A DNA stretch of 27,934 nucleotides, taken from contig NW_003546347.1 in assembly GCF_000090795.2 (NCBI RefSeq), positions 72,583 through 100,516 of the forward strand, given 5' to 3'. The notes under the pieces were generated by a model. That model was not told the origin of the DNA, did not search any database, and saw nothing but the letters and a program-made list of their open reading frames with translations. This DNA comes from Amphimedon queenslandica (lineage: Eukaryota; Porifera; Demospongiae; Haplosclerida; Niphatidae). Shown here in pieces: positions 20,434 through 27,834 of this stretch. The position numbers and the translations under genes were made by a program. Position 1 is the stretch's first letter, and the number at the start of each line of letters is the position of its first letter.

Positions 20434-20478
20434 CCGTACGGCAGTCTTGAGCCGTACGGTTACCTGAGGCTAGCCTCA
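20434..20478. repeat. Cluster of perfect palindromes in an intron of the companion gene
   Basis: CCGTACGG occurs at 20434-20441 and again at 20452-20459, each inside AGCCGTACGG. TGAGGCTAGCCTCA, a perfect 14-bp palindrome, follows at 20465-20478. The cluster is much richer in G+C than its surroundings. Meaning unknown: possibly a protein-binding site or the end of a small nested insertion. Confidence 0.6.
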
Positions 20479-21442
20479 CATTTGTTACTTGTTGCTAATA
20501 ATGCTTTTTGTTCTTTGGACATGTTATTTAAGTTTGATTTTTGTAAGACTTGTGTGTGTGTGATTTTGCAGAAGAGATTTCTTTAAACTGAACCTGACCC
20601 GTTACACTCAAATTTAATAATAAATTTTATTTAATTGCAGGAGAAGATGAGAAATCTTTTGCTCGGTATAATAAAGCATTGCTAACAGAATATTTGAAAT
20701 CCAAACCTAATATGCAGTTGGCTGAAGAATTAATGACTGTGTCTTACAGTATGCACCGTTCAGATATTCTAAGAAATCCATGCCATATGTCTGCTTTGTT
20801 GGAGAAATACCCATTTTTGAAGAATGAGAGACAGGTAAATATTGCTTTATTTTAATGGAAGGAAACTGCCAAAAATAACTGAAAAATTACTTTCTTTGTA
20901 ATACTGTAGTTATTTAGAGAATTAGAAAGAATATGTGATGACAACACAATTATTGAGAAATCTCTCATCTTGGAAGGAATTATTTCCTAAAGTATTGCAA
21001 CAAGCTGTTCTGGAGTCACAGCAATCACTTCGACTGCGGAGGGCTTTAAAGGATATTCCTAATAATAGTAAGAATTTCTTATATCTGCAATAATTATTTA
21101 TTATTTTATTTTAAAGGTACTAATGAATTATTGAGCTTACTATTAATGCCTGTATTGCTACCTGACTCAAAGTGTAAATCTGATTCAAACAAAGTCTTGT
21201 ATTTTACTAAGGTAATGAATAAACTATGCATTAATTTATACTAAAGACATGTTTTTATGATTAGGGTACATTAGATATTGAAAGGATTGTCCAAGAAAAC
21301 AAGCAACCACAGCCCTACATTTTATGTACTGGAGATTTTGATGACTGTGGACAGTGCTTCTTAGTTGCAGATTGTCAAGTAGTGATGCCATTAAATTGCA
21401 ATCTTGCATTGGCATTACTAGCATCTTACTTTGCTTACAATG

Positions 21443-21509
21443 TACAGTATCCTAAAGGCTACAACAATTTTTTACAACATACAGTATCCTAAAGGCTGCA
21501 ACAATTTCT
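21443..21509 (+). repeat. 37-bp tandem duplication in the last exon of the companion gene
   Basis: TACAGTATCCTAAAGGCT starts at 21443 and again at 21480, each followed by ACAACAATTT or GCAACAATTT. The duplication shifts the frame: reading from the second copy continues into NNFYLFLEIYFPKSPCEKLP and the terminal stop. Confidence 0.8.
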
Positions 21510-21683
21510 ATTTGTTCCTGGAGATTTATTTTCCAAAGTCTCCATGTGAAAAGTTACCAATCTCAGTGACAAACTTTTACAGTAGCATTTTACCTGACGA
21601 TTAGTTAGTGTCATTAATTTTATTTAACCAACCTTTTTTGTGTAGTTATTCTACAAACAAACAGTTTTCATGTTCATAGTTTT

Positions 21684-21800
21684 TGGGTGTGTTACACACT
21701 CATTATAAGTGTGTTCTGCACACACAAGTGTGAAAAACACACTAAAAATAGTATGCATATTGCGACAAGAGAACACACCTTGTTTTGTGTGTTGTACACA
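21684..21800. promoter_or_regulatory. Right subterminal GTGTG/CACAC motif cluster
   Basis: It contains GGTGTGTTACACAC, TAAGTGTGTTC, CACACAAGTGTG, AACACAC and ACACACCTTG in both orientations, mirroring the left cluster. Confidence 0.5.
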
Positions 21801-21818
21801 CTATAATATTTTACAGTG
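21795..21818 (-). repeat. Right terminal inverted repeat of the CACTG transposon
   Basis: Read on the minus strand it begins CACTGTAAAA and ends AGTGTGTA, pairing with 15646-15668. Confidence 0.85.
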
Positions 21819-22435
21819 TAGGCAGTCCGTTTTTGAGAACAGGAACTAAGGTTTGAAACGTTTTCGATGGCCAAACTCTCACCACACTGCCTGGCTTAAA
21901 AAGCTGTTGTTACCAATATTGCTTGTACAAGTACATGTGTTAATATTAAATAGATTCATGCAGCATTGTACAAGTGCTACAGTAGTTTGGAAGGAAGAAG
22001 AGGGTGTGATAACAAAGTGTGTGTGTGTGTGTGTGTATGACAGTGTTTGTGGTAACAACAAAGTTATGAACTATGTGTAGAAAAAGATACACATGTACGT
22101 GTACATTGTATAAATTGGAGTGTATAGGGTGTGTGCTTCCTCAATAGTGAGATTGGGCTTACCACTGCTAGTTTCCATTACACTTCTATACTTCCAGGTA
22201 GTCTGTTTAGCTACTTAGAGATTTTGCTTTTAAGAAGTTTTGGACCATGTGCTCTTAGTGTTATTTATTTATTACCTATTATGGCTGGGCTTTGGTCTGT
22301 CACCCAATGAATTACATATGTATTGACATGCATGGTTGGCTGAACTACATGTACTTGTAGGAAACTGGTTGGGAGCTTATTCGAAAGGGCAACATTTACA
22401 GTTGACATATGCTCAGACAGGAAAGAGATTGAGAG
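21819..22435 (+). repeat. Array unit A4, right part
   Basis: It resumes at TAGGCAGTCC right after the transposon and follows unit A1: GGCCAAACTCTCACCAC, GTACAAGTGCTACAG, GATACACATGTAC, CACCCAATGAATTACAT and GCTCAGACAGGAAAGAGA. Open frames of about 60-76 codons here on both strands are not conserved between units and are not genes. Confidence 0.88.
22017..22036. repeat. (GT)n microsatellite in unit A4
   Basis: Ten perfect GT copies. Other units have shorter GT runs at the same place (for example near 8152-8162 and 9110-9120). Confidence 0.85.
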
Positions 22436-22462
22436 AGAGAAAAAACCCAACAGGGGGAGGCA

Positions 22463-22498
22463 CAGATGGGGTCCCCACCCCTGTGTGGATCCCATCTG
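22463..22498. repeat. Terminal hairpin of the deleted Penelope derivative
   Basis: CAGATGGGGTCC and GGATCCCATCTG are inverted with one mismatch around a 12-nt loop. A related but less perfect inverted repeat is found at 24648-24683, and a decayed remnant near 10315-10340, each just beyond a Penelope 3' end. Confidence 0.7.
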
Positions 22499-22600
22499 CC
22501 CAATGTCAATACATCCACCTTCCTAGTTACTTTTCTAATTTGCAAAATTCATGGACTTGACTCTCTTTGATTCAAAACTAATGAATGTAGGTGTGTTTAA

Positions 22601-22770
22601 TTAACACGTAGTGTTGACCTTTAGCCCTTTTGCTGGTAAGGTTACTAGTTTCTTTATCCAGTACTCCTCTAGTTGTTGTAAGTTCTCAGGTTGTTCCTCT
22701 GTGTCTATAACTTGTACCTTTAGGTCACTGATACTGTGGTTTATTATGGTGAAGTGTTTACTGATTTAGC
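22601..22770 (-). pseudogene. GIY-YIG endonuclease C-terminus in the deleted Penelope derivative
   Basis: Minus-strand reading gives HFTIINHSISDLKVQVIDTE, LQQLEEYWIKKLVTLPAKGL, and a TAA stop at 22601-22603. This is the same end as in the other two copies: conserved His, hydrophobic strand, then E-x-Y-W-I. The GIY and YIG strands are absent. Confidence 0.75.
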
Positions 22771-22925
22771 GAGGTTGATTGACCCTGTTGCGGAGTTACC
22801 CGTCAACAGCTCACGGAAAACTAGGACATGGGCCAAGGCCACTGAGGCCGCTTTCACTAGGATTGAAGCTGAGGTTTGCCAGGGTGACTTTTGCACACCT
22901 TTTCCTACCACATTTTTTAGGACTT

Positions 22926-23735
22926 AAGAGATTACATAAAATGACAATTTGGTTTTAAAGAGGACGCTATGCCTAACTCTTGTCGATAGTCAGATGTCAG
23001 AGTGTTGGCCACAGTCGGTTGATGCTCTAAGTCTGCCTACCCACCTAGACTTTTTTCCTGGCTATCTACCCAGCACCTCACCCTCGACCCTCTTTTCACA
23101 TCTCGGAGACACCAATTGTCATCACACCATGTGACAATATCAACATACTTTTACAATTACTGTGTTAGCACAAAAGCCATGGTCCTTCTTGAGAACCGGA
23201 ACTTGACGTTGAAACATTTTTAATGGCCAAACTCTCACCATCCTGCCTGCCTAAAAAAACTGCTGTTACCAATATGGCTTGTACAAGTACGTGTGTGTTA
23301 ATATTAAAAAGATTCATGCAGCATTGTACAAGTGCTACAGTAGTGGGAAGAGAGAGGAGGGTGTAACAACCTTGTGTGTGTGTACGACAGTGTTTGTGAT
23401 AACCACAAGGTTGTGAACTATGTGTAGAAAAGATACACATGTACATTTATATTGTATTAATTGGAGTGTATAGGGTGTGTGCTTTCTCAATAGTGAGATT
23501 GGGCTTACCACTGCTAATTTCCAATACACTTCTATAGTTCCTGGTAGAAGTTTTGGACCATGTGCTCGAGTGTGATTTAGTTATAACCAATTAAGGCTGA
23601 GCTTTGGTGTGTCACCCAATGAATTACTTATGTATTGACATGCATGGTTTGCTTAACTACATGTACCTGTAGGAAACTGGTTGGGGGCTTATTTGAAAGG
23701 GCAATACTTACAGTTAACGTATGCTGAGTCAGGAA
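22926..23735 (+). repeat. Array unit A5
   Basis: It starts AAGAGATTACATAAAATG and shares the A1/A2 landmarks: GAGGACGCTATGCC, TCTTGTCGATAGTCAGA, TGTGTTAGCA, GGCCAAACTCTCACCA, GTACAAGTGCTACAG and CACCCAATGAATTAC. About 25-30 bp at the start of the core block (GGCTAGGCAG) are deleted. It ends CAGGAAAGAGAGAAAG. Confidence 0.85.
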
Positions 23736-24615
23736 AGAGAGAAAGATTTTTTCTGGATAATGCTCCAACTTAGTTTTCACTAGTGTTATTACCGAGGAGT
23801 ATGTCTCAGACTAGTGAGGGTTTAGTATTTCACTCCTATGCCCATCAGAGACCAGCCCAAACTCAAGGAACCCTCATTTCCACAAGGGAGGCTTTTAGGG
23901 TTTACTTACATTTATTATACTTTTAAATTATGTTGTTCGTGCAGATACTAGTATTGTGTATACTAATGATTTAGCACGAATTGGTTGATTTATATTTTAT
24001 GTACATGTGTGTTGGTAAAAATAATAGAACTACTTTGCTAACAAATTTCTAGTTACAGTAGCACTGGCAGGAAACACTGATATTTTTGGGTGGCCGCATG
24101 CTGGGAAGGGGCTAGGCAGTCTGGCCTTATGAACCGGAAGTGGTGGCTTCAAATATTTTATGGGCCGAACTTTCGCCACTCAGCCCGCCTCTGACCTGTC
24201 CCCACAACTGGTGAATTAGAATGGAAATGTGGGTGATTGTAAGGTATGAGTAGTAAATAGTTACATCAATGTGTTTGTCAGTATGTGTAAACAGTAAATA
24301 ACAATGTGTTGACCATTTACCAAAAACAGTAAGCTAGTGTTATACCTAAGGCAAAACTAACTTATTAAAGTTAAATTATGTGACCTATTAGGGGTGTATT
24401 TTAGCTGTATTTACTCAAAAGTGAGCTTTGGAGGAGTTAGGCTGTCATCTTTAAAGCTTTACTAACACACGATGTGCTTGCATGAATAAATTATTTGCAT
24501 GAATATATTACTATTGTCAATTGGGTGTTGAATAATAATTAATAGCCTATTTCTTAATGTTATGTATCTGTTATTTCCCTATACCCATGGCTAAATGTTG
24601 TAATATCAATTTCTC
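23736..24615 (+). repeat. Array unit C1, divergent subfamily
   Basis: It starts after the GA junction (GATTTTTTCTGG) and has its own 5' half, shared with C2 (27336-27665): ACTAGTGTTATTAC, GGTTTAGTATTTCACTCCTAT, GGGAGGCTTTTAGG and GCAGATACTAGTATTGT. It still carries the core block at 24110-24190 (GGGCTAGGCAGTCTGGCC, GGAAGTGGTGGCTTCAAA), closest to A3. The 3' part up to 24615 is AT-rich with no recognised gene. Confidence 0.65.
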
Positions 24616-24631
24616 AGAGAGAGAGAGAGAC
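24616..24631. repeat. (GA)n junction at the 3' end of the third Penelope element
   Basis: A GAGAGAGAGAGAGA run directly precedes the element bases CCCCACAAGGG, which match the tips at 10310 and 22444. Confidence 0.75.
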
Positions 24632-24647
24632 CCCACAAGGGTTAAGA

Positions 24648-24683
24648 CAGACGGGGTCCCCACCCATGTGGAGACCCTATCTG
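24648..24683. repeat. Terminal inverted-repeat hairpin of the third Penelope element
   Basis: CAGACGGGGTCC against GGAGACCCTATCTG forms an imperfect hairpin, equivalent to the one at 22463-22498. Confidence 0.55.
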
Positions 24684-24789
24684 TACCCCAGCAAGCTGCC
24701 TTATTTTATTTTACTACATGTATATGCTGTTTCTGTTTATTTAACTTACATGAAAAATATAGTTGTTTCTTACATTGTATCCAATAGGT

Positions 24790-25240
24790 TGCACTCTTTG
24801 ATCCAGTACTGTTCAAGCTTATCGAGTGCCATTGGATTGATCTTAGTGGGTGTGTCAATTATTTGTACTCTTAAATGAGTGATGTTGTGACCTGCCAAGT
24901 TAAAATGTTGACCTTTGTTGTTTTGATTTTATGGATGATCTGTCTTGGTTCATTCGATCTCTTAAAGTTCTTTCAGTTTTGCCCACATACTGCGTTTGCA
25001 ATGAGAACATGAAATTAAATGTATAATATTTTTTGATGCACATGTAAAAGGCTGTCTGATTCGGAATTGTTCTTTTGTGACTTTACGGATAAGAACTTTG
25101 ATGCGTTAAAATGCTGACAAGTAGTGCAGTTTGACTGTCTACATGGAGAAGGCTTCATTTCTTGGAATGTGTTCTGTAGCTGCTCATTCAACTTTCCATG
25201 ATTAAATGTCGCTTCTTTGCACTGAATGATCATGTTATTG
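24790..25240 (-). pseudogene. Cys finger and GIY-YIG endonuclease of the third Penelope copy
   Basis: The minus-strand frame at 25233-25015 reads MKPSPCRQSNCTTCQHFNAS, the Cys-rich finger that precedes the nuclease, and runs into a hydrophobic I-S-C strand with the CSHCKR box. A one-base shift near 24993 moves the frame to YVGKTERTLRDRMNQDRSS (YIG-type strand with Gly kept, then the Arg helix), and another near 24915 to NLAGHNITHLRVQIIDT and LEQYWIKECNLLD. The order and residues match the nuclease of the composite element. Confidence 0.82.
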
Positions 25241-25830
25241 ATTTCTGTTGTTGCTTTCAGCTTGCTCTTTACAAGAACATCTTTTATGGTGCAATTCCGT
25301 AGTGTTACAAAAAGTGGATTTTCCGAGTATTGATCAAGCTTGTACTTTGCAAAATGTCTTAATAATTATTATTGTTTTGAGGCTTTAATAATGAGGAGCA
25401 GGAATGCATTTGAGGATCGGCTTTAATTGTGGAAGGTTAGCTGGTGTTTAGTATGGTTTTTTAAGTACTTCTATTATGGTAGCATACTCTTTTTACTTGT
25501 TTTTGAATAAAATTTGCTGGATAGTTCCTTTCTCTCAAGCATTGTACGAACTCATCAACTTGATATCTGTATTGTGTCTGTGAGGAATTGGTACAAATAT
25601 GTCTTGATAATTCTCCAGTGATTAACCCTTTAAAGATTTTAACTGGATGACAGAACTTAAAATGGAGATACTGGAATATGCTGTTTTCTTTCTGAAAGGT
25701 TGAAAATACAATACTGTTGGTTTTTTGTCTAGGTTTATCGTCAGATCCAGGAAATTAACTGAACTGTTTGAGTATGTGGTCGTCAATTTGATATTTGGAT
25801 GATGGTTATTGAGTTTTCTAATAAAACTAT
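25240..25830 (-). pseudogene. RT thumb and linker of the third Penelope copy
   Basis: Minus-strand pieces are NLDSFIRKLNNHHPNIKLTT (directly after the palm), and ENPLFVTLRNCTIKDVLVKS near 25300, the linker box shared with the composite element. At least five stops or frame changes lie between. The expected Y-x-D-D box, which should sit between PLYL and LDSF, is missing at about 25832: a short deletion removed the catalytic segment. Confidence 0.7.
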
Positions 25831-26790
25831 CTAGGTTCTGAGATACAGTGGTGTTTCTTTCAGTGTTGAAAGGAAATTCTTGAGTAGCACCGACATGAAA
25901 ATGTTTGCCACAGATGGAAAATAAACAGCTCCCATTGCTGTGCCTTGGGTTTCAAGGAAACTGATATTGGCAAAGTCGAAAAAATTATTGTTTATATTTA
26001 CTGGTAGCAGTTGTGTCATTAAATTTGGGTCGAAAGTGATTAAGTCTGTGAATTAAAAAATTTCTCTATGGATTTTTACAGGCATACTCCTGTGGAATTA
26101 AAGGGTATAGATTGACAACATCTTGAGCTACTAGTGTGACTGGCTCTGTGAGTCATACCTTCTAATTCTACTATCAAGTGGGTAGAGGTTTTGAGGTAGT
26201 CATAGTAAGCTTGTGCCAATGGCTAAAGTACATGATCAACAAATTTCGCTGTATTTTGTAGTGTTGAATTATAATGGGAGACTATCTGTTGAACTGGTGG
26301 AATACCATCATTTCCTAGCTGTTCTTTTTTTGGTAGTCCATAGAATTGAGCAGTGACATGGCGGTGTTTCGGTTGAATAAAACTGTATAATCGTTTGTGT
26401 GGCAATAGTTGGTCTTTAAATTTTAGCAATATATTGCATATTTATATTTTTATTTTGTCTTCTGGGAAAATGTTCACTCTTATGTAAGTGTCTGAAGACA
26501 AGTGCTGAAGGCACTTATTGATGTAGTCTACTGTGTTTAGTATGACTATTCCCAGGTTCTTGTCTGCTGGCTTAATAATGAGTTTCCTTGGTGTTAAACT
26601 AGTTATAACATGTTAATTTTTAGCTGTATTTTTGTTTTTTTTTCTTTTTTTTTGCAATTGTCTGCCAGTTTTTGGTCCACAAATACTTTCGTCACTTATA
26701 TAAAGGCCGGGATGCGTGTAATTATGGTAACATCTCTGGTGTCATCTCCTTTACTTTTGATGAATTTTATGCGGCTCATCTGTCAATAAA
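25831..26790 (-). pseudogene. RT fingers and palm of the third Penelope copy
   Basis: A minus-strand MSRIKFIKSKGDDTRDVTII stretch near 26775 may be the start of a conserved N-terminal block. Next come IKPADKNLGIVILNTVDYIN (about 26580), YSFIQPKHRHVTAQFYGLPK (26429-26223 frame), PVQQIVSHYNSTLQNTAKF, and the 26019-25831 frame with FLETQGTAMGAVYFPSVANI and FMSVLLKNFL. These are the standard Penelope RT boxes. A T-run at 26632-26652 probably caused one frame change. Confidence 0.8.
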
Positions 26791-26799
26791 ATATTACAA

Positions 26800-27335
26800 C
26801 AGTTATTAAAATGTGTGCTTAGGTTCCTCTAATTATTGTATGTAGTTAAATTATATTTTAAATAATCTATATTACTTGTTGTATAGTATGTGTGTTGTAT
26901 TGAGGGAGTTATTGTTTGAATAAGTTAGTAGAACATTAAGATTACATGTGGTTGAGGTTTTTTGTCCCTCATAAAGTGCCATCCCCAAAACAGTGAGCAC
27001 AGAGCCAGCAATTTGAACTGGGTTTCTACTATAATTTTGGGGACAACAAGGAATGCGGAACATGTTTATGTAAGGCTGTGTGAGCGGTTGCATGTAGTGG
27101 GTCTGGTTTGGAACCCGGAGGCAAGGGAGACACCTCAGAGCTAGGTAAAGTGTTCTGAATGGTCCAGCCACATAAGGCTTTTGGCCCTGTCATGTCTGGC
27201 ATTGTTCAGACTCTCCAGGATTATACCCAGTTGCCAAGTGAAAGGGACTAAGACTTTCTTGTTGCTTCAAACGAGCCGCTGCACACACATACATTCCTTC
27301 TTGTATACATGTTGGAGACTCTTCCTCTTGAAGAG
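26800..27335 (-). other. 5' region of the third Penelope copy
   Basis: No conserved coding motif. A 99-codon minus-strand open frame (27171-26872) has no recognisable domain and overlaps a plus-strand one; I do not call it a gene. AGGCTTTTGGCCCT near 27177 also occurs near 15249 in the 5' region of the composite element, which supports element identity. The element appears to end near 27335 at an AAGAGAGATT junction. Confidence 0.5.
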
Positions 27336-27665
27336 AGATTTTTATGGGTAAAACTCCCACTTAGTTTTTACTAGTGTTATTACTCAGGAATATGACTGAT
27401 ACTAGTCACGGCTTAGTATTTCACTCCTATAGCCCCTCAGAGACCACCCCAACCTGAAGAAACCCCAGGGAGGCTTTTAGGCTTTACTAACATGCATATA
27501 CTTTTAAAATATGTTGCTCATGCAGATACTAGTATTGTATATACTAATGATATAGGACGATTTGGTTGATTTATATTTCATGCACATGTGTGTTGTTAGT
27601 AACAAGAGTACATAATAGGGAGGGAGAGTGTCTAACTGCACTGCAGTGCTACTGATATGTCCGCG
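27336..27665 (+). repeat. Array unit C2, 5' part only
   Basis: About 270 bp match C1 (23740-24015) in the same orientation, roughly 80% by eye. Similarity fades near 27665, just after GTGCTACTGATAT, which I take as the right end of the array. A minus-strand 60-codon frame here is not supported. Confidence 0.8.
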
Positions 27666-27834
27666 TAGAACTTCTTCACACTTCAATTAGCGCTTCGTTT
27701 GCATCATTAGAAATGATGGAAAGTCGGGTATGGGAATGAGTCTAGTCTAGTCTGGGGTGATTAAAGGGTGTGTTATTAATAATGTTCCACGCCCACGCCC
27801 CGCCTCATGCAAAGGCAAATCACATGGATCCATC
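27666..27834 (+). promoter_or_regulatory. Possible host promoter and 5' leader
   Basis: This non-repetitive stretch contains a GTCTAGTCTAGTCT run (about 27740) and then CCACGCCCACGCCCCGCC (27788-27805), GC-box or KLF-type motifs that are rare in this AT-rich window. Two upstream ATGs (near 27808 and at 27824) open short frames that end at stops soon after. The assignment as a promoter is an inference from position and composition. Confidence 0.35.

Larger units (their letters stand above)
18911..21604 (+). pseudogene. Companion gene of the CACTG transposon, multi-exon, function unknown, decayed
   Basis: Plausible exons with GT/AG borders: about 18911-19211, 19549-19942, 19982-about 20110, 20641-20834, 20910-21067, 21117-21211 and 21265-21604 (stop TAG 21602-21604). 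Exon 1 reads EEGDVPFLKREFRKEF, then VAIDVTFQCYDDDWIEYVDL and KLKVVV, possibly a PB1-like or ubiquitin-like fold. Later exons read FNYPSAEDYKNVADAIVQKY with FLKSTVGTPT, then SKPNMQLAEELM, LLEKYPFLKNERQ, LFRELERICDD, LLMPVLLPDS, YILCTGDFDDCGQCFLVADC and AYNVQYPKG. I know similar genes beside the same transposase in invertebrate genomes but no established function. Stops in exons 1 and 2, frameshifts near 19780 and 20955, and a short duplication at 21443-21509 break it. No clear initiating ATG was found. Confidence 0.68.
15646..21818. mobile_element. CACTG-ended DNA transposon (EnSpm/CACTA-like), 6173 bp, TA target duplication
   Basis: The left end reads CACTGTAAAAAATGAAGTGT and the right end is its near inverted copy ending TTTACAGTG. 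The element is flanked by TA (15644-15645 and 21819-21820). The flanks join to GGCTAGGCAGTCC, exactly the sequence of the uninterrupted array units A1 and A2, so both boundaries are fixed by an empty-site comparison. Inside are two divergent, spliced, decayed genes: a zinc-finger transposase-like gene on the minus strand and a companion gene on the plus strand. Both ends carry several AAGTGTG-like subterminal motifs. CACTA/EnSpm is the best fit because of the termini, subterminal repeats and two-gene content. A 2-bp TA duplication is seen in some animal members, but other TA-targeting superfamilies are not fully excluded. Confidence 0.88.
22436..22925 (-). mobile_element. Internally deleted Penelope-like derivative (about 490 bp)
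   Basis: The right-hand 100 bp (22825-22925) match the 5' end of the composite Penelope element (15283-15390). The left part holds the end of a GIY-YIG domain and a 3' terminal hairpin region like the one after the third Penelope copy. RT and almost all coding sequence are missing. It lies between GA-rich ends inside the array (unit A4 left, unit A5 right), so both element termini are kept and the middle is deleted. This would be a short non-autonomous form. Confidence 0.78.
24616..27335 (-). mobile_element. Third Penelope-like element, single decayed copy
   Basis: Minus-strand order is 5' region (27335-26800), N-terminal/RT fingers (26780-26200), RT palm (26019-25831), thumb and linker (25800-25240), Cys finger and GIY-YIG (25240-24790), 3' hairpin (24683-24648) and GA junction. 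It belongs to the same family as the composite element but differs by many substitutions. The insert separates array units C1 and C2. Stops, frameshifts and a deletion of the YxDD box make it inactive. Confidence 0.83.

Noticed and set aside
22463..22498. Helitron 3' hairpin
   Set aside because: There is no CTRR terminus after the hairpin and no TC start. The position after the nuclease stop in more than one copy ties the hairpin to the Penelope element.
7480..27665. CRISPR array
   Set aside because: The units are about 850 bp and diverged, with no short identical repeats or spacers, and the context is eukaryotic.
23736..27665. C1 and C2 as two LTRs of one retrotransposon
   Set aside because: They are direct repeats about 3.6 kb apart, but the DNA between is a GIY-YIG Penelope element. 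C1 continues with the array core block, and neither copy has TG...CA ends or a primer-binding site.
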